A DNA stretch of 5,768 bases from JBIIUJ01 sp044340025. GTDB taxonomy: Bacteria; Pseudomonadota; Alphaproteobacteria; Caulobacterales; Aquidulcibacteraceae. This document shows, in pieces, positions 1 through 4,994 of the stretch (positions are counted from its first letter, which is position 1; every line of letters begins with the position of its first letter). The stretch is from contig JBIIUJ010000147.1 in assembly GCA_044340025.1 (NCBI GenBank), positions 1 to 5,768 of the forward strand, given 5' to 3'. The notes under the pieces are model-generated. The model did no database searches and had not been told where the DNA came from. It saw only the letters and a list, made by a program, of their open reading frames with translations. Made by a program: the position numbers and the translations under genes.

Positions 1-158
1 CTGATATAGCGCTCCACCGAGAGCGGCTCGGAGCCCATGTAGACGTAGGAATGGTCGCTCAGGTGGCCGGGCACGGGCCGGGTTTCGGCCGCCAGCATAT
101 CGTCCCAGGAGGGGCCGGGGCATCGCGCCTCGCCCAGCTTCACGCCGCCGCCATCCAT
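1..158 (-). CDS. Rieske-type aromatic ring-hydroxylating oxygenase alpha subunit, N-terminal fragment
   Basis: Minus-strand reading frame that starts at ATG 156-158 and runs off the left edge after 52 codons, so only the N-terminus is visible and no stop or cofactor motif can be seen. The start is supported by AGGGAG (complement of 165-170) six bases upstream; an in-frame ATG at 177-179 has no comparable site. The product is inferred from a gap-free match of residues 15-53 to residues 19-57 of the complete Rieske oxygenase at 2125-3492: about 13 of 39 residues agree, including GP, the A-x-E-x-x-PVP stretch and the terminal ERY. In the complete protein this lies just before the Rieske domain. 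If correct, it is the oxygenase component of a two- or three-part dioxygenase or demethylase, dependent on a reductase and ferredoxin not in view. It lies 91 nt after the SDR gene on the same strand and may be co-transcribed with it. Substrate unknown; the CysXHis and CysXXHis motifs must lie outside the window. Confidence 0.62.
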   Translation of the reverse strand, partial: MDGGGVKLGEARCPGPSWDDMLAAETRPVPGHLSDHSYVYMGSEPLSVERYI

Positions 159-164
159 CGCGCT

Positions 165-170
165 CTCCCT
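165..170 (-). promoter_or_regulatory. Ribosome binding site of the left-edge Rieske gene
   Basis: AGGGAG on the minus strand, followed by a six-base spacer and ATG at 158. It decides the start between this ATG and the in-frame ATG at 179, which lacks a purine-rich site. Confidence 0.6.
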
Positions 171-221
171 GTGCTGCATGGCGCTTCTGGCGAGCGCTTG
201 CGCCGTCACTTTAGCGGGCGG

Positions 222-251
222 GAGAAAACCGGCAAGCGTGATTGTTTTCTC
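222..251. other. Perfect 8-bp inverted repeat at the 3' end of the SDR gene
   Basis: GAGAAAAC (222-229) and GTTTTCTC (244-251) are exact reverse complements separated by 14 nt. On the minus strand the hairpin begins inside the SDR stop codon (252-250). The stem is A/T-rich, the loop is long and no T-run follows, so it is a weak terminator candidate; it could equally be an mRNA 3'-end structure or chance. The rest of the 91-nt gap (159-249) shows nothing beyond the ribosome binding site of the next gene. Confidence 0.35.
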
Positions 252-1020
252 ACCAGCAGGTCTCGCCGCCATCCACGATCAGCTCCGCGCCAGTGATGAA
301 GCTCGCCTCCTCGCTGGCGAGGAACAGGATGGCGTTGGCGATCTCCTCCGGCCGGGCGAGGCGCTTGAGCGCGACCTTCGCCGTCCATTTGTCGGCTGCC
401 GCCTCGAACGCGTCCGTGCCTGGCTCGGCCTTGGCGAAATGGGCGATCATGCGCTCCACGGCTGCGGTCCGGGTCGTGCCGGGAAGCACCGTGTTCACCC
501 GGATGCCGCGCCGGCTTGCGCCAAAATGCACCGCCGCCGACCGGCTCATGGCCCGCACCGCCCCCTTGGCGGCCGAATAGGCGAAATTGCCCGCTCCCCC
601 GATAACGCCGCCGACGATGGAGCCGACATTCACCACCACCCCGGGGGCGCGCAGCCGTTCGGCGGCGAGCTGCAGCCCGAAGAAGACGCTGTCTTCGCTC
701 ACCCGATGCGTGGAGCGCCAGTCCTCCTCGCTCGTGGTTTCGAGCGGCTTCAGCCTGGCCGAGGCGGCATTGTTGACGAGGATATCCAGCCCGCCGAACG
801 CGGCTTCCGCCGCCGCCCAGGCCGCCTGCCACTGGCTCCGGTCGCCGACGTCCAGCACGGTGAACGCGCAGCCGAGCGCAACGGCCGTCTGCGCGCCCTC
901 GCTCGTGGGCAGATCAGCGATCATCACCTGCGCGCCTTCTTCCAGAAAGCGCTGCGCGGTAGCCCTGCCGATGCCCTGTGCGGCGCCGGTGATCAGGGCG
1001 GCTTTGCCGGCGAGCCTCAT
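250..1020 (-). CDS. Classical short-chain dehydrogenase/reductase (SDR), NAD(H)-type
   Basis: A 256-residue Rossmann-fold oxidoreductase of the usual classical SDR length, expected in the cytoplasm and interconverting an alcohol and a ketone. The cofactor loop TGAAQGIG is at residues 11-18. Asp36 at the end of the second beta strand favours NAD(H) over NADP(H). NNAA at 83-86 replaces the common NNAG. The active site shows Ser134 (NVGS) and Tyr148-x-x-x-Lys152 (YSAAK). The C-terminal ITGAELIVDGG is typical. The tetrad asparagine is replaced: in the helix W101...FFGLQ, where VN is expected, the protein reads VS, giving Ser108. The start at ATG 1018-1020 has GAGGA (complement of 1028-1032) seven bases upstream and puts the nucleotide-binding loop at the normal distance. 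It lies between the ThuA-like gene and the partial Rieske gene on the same strand, which suggests oxidation of a hydroxylated or diol intermediate in a catabolic route. Family is certain; substrate cannot be told from sequence. Confidence 0.93.
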   Translation of the reverse strand: MRLAGKAALITGAAQGIGRATAQRFLEEGAQVMIADLPTSEGAQTAVALGCAFTVLDVGDRSQWQAAWAAAEAAFGGLDILVNNAASARLKPLETTSEEDWRSTHRVSEDSVFFGLQLAAERLRAPGVVVNVGSIVGGVIGGAGNFAYSAAKGAVRAMSRSAAVHFGASRRGIRVNTVLPGTTRTAAVERMIAHFAKAEPGTDAFEAAADKWTAKVALKRLARPEEIANAILFLASEEASFITGAELIVDGGETCW

Positions 1021-1045
1021 GGGGGCGTCCTCAAGAGCAAACCCA

Positions 1046-1140
1046 CGTCATCCCGGTCGCGCGAAGCGAGAACCGGGATCTCGGGCGGGACGATTGACCA
1101 AGAGGTCCCGGATAGCCGCTTTGCGGCTTCCGGGATGACG
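1046..1140. repeat. 95-nt palindromic repeat, copy 1 (double hairpin)
   Basis: The element is bounded by CGTCATCCCGG (1046-1056) and its exact reverse complement CCGGGATGACG (1130-1140). Inside are CCGGGATCTCG (1073-1083) and AGGTCCCGG (1103-1111), so it folds into two successive hairpins. The right one is strong: TCCCGGA 1106-1112 pairs with 1129-1135, and AGCCGC 1114-1119 pairs with 1123-1128 around a TTT loop. The same four blocks occur in the same order and total length at 2016-2110. It fills most of the 130-nt gap (1021-1150) between the ThuA-like and SDR genes and could terminate or attenuate transcription, though no T-run follows. It resembles non-coding repeats dispersed in many alphaproteobacterial genomes. 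Confidence 0.85.
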
Positions 1141-1150
1141 GCTAAAGCGC

Positions 1151-1915
1151 TCACCCCTTCGCCCACGCCAGCCCGCGCTTCAGCAGCTCGTAATGCTCCG
1201 GCCGGGCCCAGGCGCCGCGCTCGATCACGGGGTAATAGTCCATCATCGGGCGGAAATCCCAATGCCCGCGCGCGTGGCCGAGCGTGTAATAGAGCGTCTC
1301 GCCCGCATCATAACGGCGGTGATACATCACGAGGTGGCGCACGTCGCGTTCCCAGTCGCCATCCTCGAAATAGGGCACCTTGCCGTGGAACTGGGTCTCG
1401 AGGATCGGCGCGTTCCCCTCGGCATAGTCCGAGAGATAGAGCTCTTCCTGCTCCACCTCGAAGGGGTCGATGCCCGCCGCCATCGGATGGGCTTCCGGGC
1501 AGGCGCTGACCTTGAACGGGATCAGCGGCGGGTGCGCCTTGAACTGGCTGCCCAGCATCAGAAACAGATCCTCGGGGATGGCCGGCGTGCCTACGCGCGG
1601 CTCCTCGTCCGGGCCCGAGAGCCAGTTGGTGATGGAATTGGTGGCATGGAGGGCGAACCACTTGCCCCCCTTGGCGAAGAAGGGCTTCAGGCCGGCGTCG
1701 ATCTGGGCCTGCGTGGGCATCAGCGAGCAGGTATAGCTGATCAGGAAGCGCGCGTTCGCGATGGCCGCAGTGTCGGAATAGTCCGAGCCCACGCCCACGC
1801 GCACCTCCGGGTGGTGCTCGGCCAGCAGCTTCAGGATCTCCAGCCTGGCGAAGTCCATATCGTGGAACACGCCGCCGCAGACGAAATAGGCCTCGATCGC
1901 TGTGGGTTTGGGCAT
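1151..1915 (-). CDS. ThuA-like domain protein
   Basis: A 254-residue protein matching the ThuA domain over nearly its whole length; the fold is related to class I glutamine amidotransferases but is not expected to be an amidotransferase. Visible family features in order: GGVFHD (14-19) in the first strand-loop, GKWFALHAT (84-92), LGSQFKAHP (121-129), HPMAAGI (143-149) followed by EELY (158-161), and near the end YTLGHARGHWDFR (210-222) before the terminal helix ending in WAKG. No signal peptide or membrane segment is seen. Relatives were named for trehalose utilisation in rhizobia and often sit in carbohydrate or other catabolic clusters, but this protein's reaction cannot be deduced. ATG 1913-1915 is the start: GAGGGAG (complement of 1923-1929) lies seven bases upstream. 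A longer frame from TTG 1945 would place that site inside the coding region. It is first in the minus-strand group and divergent from the complete Rieske gene, and is flanked by two copies of a 95-nt repeat. Confidence 0.88.
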   Translation of the reverse strand: MPKPTAIEAYFVCGGVFHDMDFARLEILKLLAEHHPEVRVGVGSDYSDTAAIANARFLISYTCSLMPTQAQIDAGLKPFFAKGGKWFALHATNSITNWLSGPDEEPRVGTPAIPEDLFLMLGSQFKAHPPLIPFKVSACPEAHPMAAGIDPFEVEQEELYLSDYAEGNAPILETQFHGKVPYFEDGDWERDVRHLVMYHRRYDAGETLYYTLGHARGHWDFRPMMDYYPVIERGAWARPEHYELLKRGLAWAKG

Positions 1916-2015
1916 TTGCTTTCTCCCTCGCGGCCGACTGTTCAAAACCGTCAGCTCTGTCCTAAATTGCAGCTCAGGATGAAGCCGCGCGAGGCGTTGG
2001 GCAAGCGCACAGGGG
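1916..2015. promoter_or_regulatory. Divergent intergenic region, probable promoters for the ThuA-like and Rieske genes
   Basis: This 100-nt stretch is the non-repeat part of the 209-nt gap between two divergent starts (1915 minus, 2125 plus), so any promoter or operator for both directions should fall here or inside the adjacent repeat. It includes the A/T-richer segment around 1941-1970, unusual for this window. I could not identify a convincing -35/-10 pair or a known operator on either strand. The only clear site is GAGGGAG (complement of 1923-1929), the ribosome binding site for the ThuA-like gene. Confidence 0.4.
1923..1929 (-). promoter_or_regulatory. Ribosome binding site of the ThuA-like gene
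   Basis: GAGGGAG on the minus strand, seven bases before ATG 1915. It excludes the longer TTG start at 1945, which would make this site part of the coding sequence. Confidence 0.75.
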
Positions 2016-2110
2016 CGTCATCCCGGACGCGGCGGCGCCGCGATCCGGGATCTCGCAATGACACACGAATGCAAGGTCCCGGCTCTGCGCTGCGCTTGGC
2101 CGGGATGACG
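2016..2110. repeat. 95-nt palindromic repeat, copy 2 (double hairpin)
   Basis: Same architecture, length and orientation as copy 1: CGTCATCCCGG (2016-2026), CCGGGATCTCG (2045-2055), AGGTCCCGG (2074-2082) and CCGGGATGACG (2100-2110) are identical to copy 1, while the segments between them differ in sequence and by one or two bases in length. The left hairpin is very stable: ATCCCGGA 2020-2027 pairs with 2044-2051, and CGCGGC 2028-2033 pairs with 2037-2042 around a GGC loop, with one bulged A. In the right hairpin TCCCGGC 2077-2083 pairs with 2099-2105. The element ends 14 nt before the Rieske start codon, just ahead of its ribosome binding site. Confidence 0.85.
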
Positions 2111-2124
2111 GGGAGAGAAGCACC

Positions 2125-3492
2125 ATGCCAGACGACGCCCGCACCTATCGCCTGATCGACGGCGCCAAGCGCTCCCCCGGCCCGACGGTGCAGGAGCTGC
2201 ACGCCGACGAGCGCACGCCCGTCCCGCCGCTGCTGCGCGAAAGCCATGCGCCCGACCTTGGCGGCGCCGACCTGCCGAAGGAGCGCTACTATGCAAAGCC
2301 GCAAGCCGACGCCGAAAAGGCGAAACTCTGGCCGCATGTCTGGCAATTCGCCTGCCGGCTGGAGGACATCCCGGAGACCGGCGACCATGTGCTCTACGAG
2401 ATCGGCGACGCCAGCCTGATCGTCACCCGCCAGCCGGATGGCGCGGTGAAGGCGTTTCACAACGCCTGCCTGCATCGCGGCCGGCGCCTGCGCGACGAGG
2501 ATGGCTCCGCTGCGGCCTTTCGCTGCCCGTTTCATGGCTTCACCTGGAAGCTCGACGGCCGGCTCTCCTTTGCGCCATGTGCGTGGGACTTCGACCATGT
2601 GGACCTCGAGCGCGACTGGCGCCTGCCGGAAGCGCGCGTGGGGCTCTGGGGCGGATTTGTGTTCGTCTGTCTGGATGAGGCGGCGCCCGATCTGGAAGCC
2701 TATCTCCAGGGCCTGCCCGCGCATTTCGAGGCCTACCGGCTCGAAAACCGGGTGAAGGCGGTGCATGTGAAAAAGCGCATGCCGGGCAACTGGAAGCTGG
2801 TGGCGGAAGCCTTCATCGAGAGCTTCCACGTCATGGTCACGCACCACGAGGCGGCGGGCTATATCGGCGACGCCAACAGCCAGTATGACGTCTTCCCCGG
2901 CGTGGACCACTGGAACCGGATGATCGTGCCGCGCGGGCTGGCGAGCCCCCAGGGCCCGCCCCTGACCGACGCCCAGATCGTGGAAGCCAGCGGCGATGCA
3001 CGGGGGGATTTGCCCGAAGGCCTCACCGCCCGCCAGATCATCGCCGACAACCGTCGCAAGCTGCTCGCCGGGCAGTTCGGGATCGACACGACCGGCATCA
3101 GCGATTGCGAGGCGATCGACACGATCCAGTATTTCGTCTTCCCCAACATGGCGGTCTGGGCCGGCTACAACAGCTTCATCTGCTATCGCTGGACGCCGGA
3201 CGGGGATGATCCCGACACAAGCTGGATGGAGGCGATGCTGCTCGTGCCCGTGGGCGAAGGCCGCCCCCGCCCGCCGGCCGCCAAGCCGACTGTGCTCGGC
3301 CTCGACCAGAGCTGGGGGGAGGCGGCCCAGCTCGGCGGCCTAGCCCACGTCTTCGATCAGGACACCTCCAACATCGCCGCTTTGCAGCGCGGCCTGAAGG
3401 CGGCGAAGAAGCCCGGCGTCACGCTGGCGGCCTATCAGGAAAGCCGCATCCGGCACTTCGCCCAGGTGCTGGAGCGGTATCTGGCGGGGTGA
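2125..3492 (+). CDS. Rieske [2Fe-2S] aromatic ring-hydroxylating oxygenase, alpha subunit
   Basis: A complete 455-residue oxygenase, a normal length for the family. The N-terminal Rieske domain binds the 2Fe-2S cluster through C115-x-H117 (NACLHRGRRL) and C134-x-x-H137 (RCPFHGFTW), sixteen residues apart. The C-terminal catalytic domain carries the non-haem iron ligands: NWK (222-224) leads into E232-S-F-H235 and H240, and D413 in FDQDTSN is the likely carboxylate ligand. The preceding Glu232 takes the place of the acidic bridging residue that passes electrons between neighbouring subunits. The family uses O2 and electrons from a reductase to dihydroxylate, hydroxylate or demethylate aromatic or other organic substrates; the substrate is unknown here. 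No small beta subunit, ferredoxin or reductase gene is visible, so it may be an alpha-only trimer using a partner encoded elsewhere. ATG 2125 follows a GGGGAGAG site at 2110-2117. Its N-terminus resembles the partial Rieske gene at the left edge. Divergent from the ThuA-like gene; the DUF423 gene follows 40 nt downstream. Confidence 0.95.
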   Translation: MPDDARTYRLIDGAKRSPGPTVQELHADERTPVPPLLRESHAPDLGGADLPKERYYAKPQADAEKAKLWPHVWQFACRLEDIPETGDHVLYEIGDASLIVTRQPDGAVKAFHNACLHRGRRLRDEDGSAAAFRCPFHGFTWKLDGRLSFAPCAWDFDHVDLERDWRLPEARVGLWGGFVFVCLDEAAPDLEAYLQGLPAHFEAYRLENRVKAVHVKKRMPGNWKLVAEAFIESFHVMVTHHEAAGYIGDANSQYDVFPGVDHWNRMIVPRGLASPQGPPLTDAQIVEASGDARGDLPEGLTARQIIADNRRKLLAGQFGIDTTGISDCEAIDTIQYFVFPNMAVWAGYNSFICYRWTPDGDDPDTSWMEAMLLVPVGEGRPRPPAAKPTVLGLDQSWGEAAQLGGLAHVFDQDTSNIAALQRGLKAAKKPGVTLAAYQESRIRHFAQVLERYLAG

Positions 3493-3500
3493 GGGTCTTC

Positions 3501-3530
3501 CCCGATCCGGCCGAGCGCCCCATGATCGGG
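3501..3530 (+). other. Inverted repeat over the DUF423 translation start region
   Basis: CCCGATC (3501-3507) and GATCGGG (3524-3530) are exact complements with a 16-nt loop, ending two bases before ATG 3533. The 40-nt gap has no strong ribosome binding site, so a hairpin here could lower initiation at DUF423 or simply be the 3' end structure of the Rieske mRNA. No T-run follows. With only seven pairs in G+C-rich DNA, chance is possible. Confidence 0.3.
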
Positions 3531-3532
3531 CG

Positions 3533-3928
3533 ATGAAGTTTCGCGGCATCTGGGTGGTGATCGGGGGGGCGAGCGGGTTTGCCGCGGTGTGCGCGGGCGC
3601 GTTCGGCGCGCACCTCATCTCTGATCCCGTCGCAAAAGACTGGATCGATACGGGCGCGAAGTATCATCTCGCCCATACGATGACGATCTTTGTCTCGCTG
3701 TCGCTGCGCAATTGGGGGGCCGATGTCGCGCGGCTGGCGCCGCGCTTCTTCCTTGCGGGCATCGTGCTGTTTGCGGGCTCGCTCTATGCCATGGCGCTGG
3801 GCGCGCCGCGCTGGTTTGGGGCGATCACGCCGTTGGGCGGGGTGAGCTTCCTGATCGGCTGGGCCGTGCTGGCGCGCGCGGGCCTCGCGCTCATGCGCCA
3901 GGAACAGGATGGGGAGAAGCGCCCATGA
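3533..3928 (+). CDS. DUF423 family small integral membrane protein
   Basis: A 131-residue protein with about four membrane segments (roughly residues 5-27, 44-58, 69-90 and 94-119), expected in the inner membrane. It shows the family hallmarks: GAFGAH (22-27) at the end of the first segment, YHLAHT (44-49), the glycine-rich FAGSLYAMAL (80-89), and ITPLGGVSFLIGW (98-110). The C-terminus is short, charged and presumably cytoplasmic. Length and motif order match the YgdD/DUF423 family, whose biochemical function I do not know to be established. ATG 3533 puts the first membrane segment at the very N-terminus as in relatives; an earlier ATG at 3522 is out of frame, and the ribosome binding site is weak. 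It lies 40 nt after the Rieske gene and overlaps the hydrolase gene by four bases, so it is probably co-transcribed with at least the hydrolase. DUF423 genes occur in many contexts, so a role in the catabolic functions nearby is not implied. Confidence 0.93.
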   Translation: MKFRGIWVVIGGASGFAAVCAGAFGAHLISDPVAKDWIDTGAKYHLAHTMTIFVSLSLRNWGADVARLAPRFFLAGIVLFAGSLYAMALGAPRWFGAITPLGGVSFLIGWAVLARAGLALMRQEQDGEKRP

Positions 3929-4896
3929 CCACCGCCATGCCGCCAATGCGGCGCATCGCGACCAACGGGATCGAGCTTGCCGTTCATGATCCGGGCGGGG
4001 AGAGCGCGCTGCCGCCGATCGTGCTGTGTCACGGCTTTCCAGAGATCGCGTTTTCGTGGCGCCATCAGCTTGCCGCGCTGCCGGCGGCGGGCCTGCGCGT
4101 GATCGCGCCTGATCAGCGCGGCTATGGCGCATCCGACCGGCCCGCCCCGGTGGAGGCCTATGACATGGAGGCGCTGACCGGCGATCTCGTGGGCCTGCTC
4201 GACGCTTATGGCTGGGAGAAGGCGGTGTTTTGCGGCCACGACTGGGGCGGCTTCGTCGTCTGGCAGATGGGCGCGCGCTATCCCGAGCGCACGGCCGGCG
4301 TGATCGGGCTGAATACGCCCTACACCAAGCGGCCGCCGATCGACCCGATTGCGCTCTACCGCCAGCGCTTTGGGGACGATTTCTACATCGTCTCGTTCCA
4401 GACGCCGGATGCGCCGGAAGCCCGGTTCGAGGCCGATCTGGACAAGACCTTCCGGTTCTTCCTGCGCAAGTCCGATCTCAGCCCCGCCGCGTTCGAGGCC
4501 CTGCCGCCGGAGCGCCGCACCTTCTCGCTCGAAACCGCGCTCGCCCATTACGACCCGGCGACGGACCGCAACCAGTTCCTCTCCGGCGCCGAGATCGACG
4601 CCTATGTGGCGGCCTTTTCCGTCAGCGGCTTTCGCGGACCGATCAACTGGTATCGGAACTTCACCCGCAACTGGGAGCGCTCCGCCCACATCGCCGATCA
4701 CGTCGCCGCGCCGAGCCTGATGATCATGGCGGAAGATGATCTCGTCCTGCCGCCATCGGCCGCCGACGGGATGGAGAAATATGTGCCCAATCTCACCAAG
4801 GCGCTGGTGAAGGGCTCCGGCCACTGGACCCAGCAGGAACAGCCCAACGCGGTGAACCGGCTCATCATCGACTGGATGGTCCGCACCTTCGGCTAA
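3925..4896 (+). CDS. Alpha/beta-hydrolase of the soluble epoxide hydrolase type
   Basis: A 323-residue alpha/beta-fold enzyme with every expected element of an epoxide hydrolase. The oxyanion motif HGFP is at 36-39. The nucleophile is Asp106 in GHDWGG (104-109); an Asp here, with the tyrosines below, favours epoxide hydrolase over esterase. The lid carries two ring-opening tyrosines, Tyr154 (FYIVSFQ) and Tyr243 (NWYRN). The charge-relay Asp272 (AEDDLVL) and the base His300 (GHWTQ) complete the triad, and the C-terminal part resembles mammalian soluble epoxide hydrolase. It would hydrolyse an epoxide to a vicinal diol in the cytoplasm; dehalogenase activity is less likely because of the two lid tyrosines. 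ATG 3925 overlaps the DUF423 stop (ATGA 3925-3928), with GGGGAGAAG at 3911-3919 as ribosome binding site. A longer frame reaching back to 3712 lies within DUF423 and is discounted. An epoxide hydrolase fits near oxygenases that could generate such products, but the link is inferred from position only. Confidence 0.93.
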   Translation: MTTAMPPMRRIATNGIELAVHDPGGESALPPIVLCHGFPEIAFSWRHQLAALPAAGLRVIAPDQRGYGASDRPAPVEAYDMEALTGDLVGLLDAYGWEKAVFCGHDWGGFVVWQMGARYPERTAGVIGLNTPYTKRPPIDPIALYRQRFGDDFYIVSFQTPDAPEARFEADLDKTFRFFLRKSDLSPAAFEALPPERRTFSLETALAHYDPATDRNQFLSGAEIDAYVAAFSVSGFRGPINWYRNFTRNWERSAHIADHVAAPSLMIMAEDDLVLPPSAADGMEKYVPNLTKALVKGSGHWTQQEQPNAVNRLIIDWMVRTFG

Positions 4897-4994
4897 AGCA
4901 TCGTGCCGAAAAGTGGGAACCGGTTTTCGGCAAGAACGATGCGAAAACAGGAAAGATGGAGCAGCAAGGCGTTTCGCGGAAATGCCGCGATGCC
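4897..4994. repeat. Palindromic repeat filling the convergent intergenic gap
   Basis: The whole 98-nt gap between the hydrolase stop (4896) and the stop of the convergent methyltransferase (4995-4997) is repeat-like. The first hairpin has outer arms GCATCGT (4898-4904) and ACGATGC (4936-4942) and inner arms GCCGAAAA (4905-4912) and TTTTCGGC (4924-4931), with AAGA bulged at 4932-4935. A second hairpin pairs GGCGTTTC (4968-4975) with GAAATGCC (4979-4986) around GCG, with one G-T pair. The CCGAAAA...TTTTCGG core and layout resemble repeats scattered at gene ends in rhizobia and other Alphaproteobacteria. It shares no arms with the two 95-nt elements. Its position suggests a bidirectional terminator or mRNA 3'-end stabiliser. 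Confidence 0.75.

Noticed and set aside
1046..1140. Repeat considered as a CRISPR unit or an insertion sequence
   Set aside because: Only two copies 970 bp apart with no spacer array and no transposase; the internal hairpins fit a small palindromic repeat better.
178..1509. Long plus-strand open frame of 443 codons
   Set aside because: Antisense to the SDR and ThuA-like genes, Arg/Pro/Gly/Ala-rich with no family motif; typical shadow of G+C-rich coding DNA.
1952..1975. Direct repeat CAGCTC at 1952-1957 and 1970-1975, considered as an operator
   Set aside because: Only six bases, 18 bp apart, with no extended similarity; too likely by chance.
1193..2155. Plus-strand open frame of 320 codons
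   Set aside because: Runs antisense through the ThuA-like gene and across the intergenic repeat; no recognisable domain.
1951..2910. Minus-strand open frame of 319 codons
   Set aside because: Antisense to the Rieske gene, whose iron-sulfur and iron motifs establish the plus strand as coding.
3712..3924. Upstream extension of the hydrolase frame
   Set aside because: Lies inside the DUF423 gene in another frame; the added residues are low-complexity and the ATGA junction with a ribosome binding site marks the real start.
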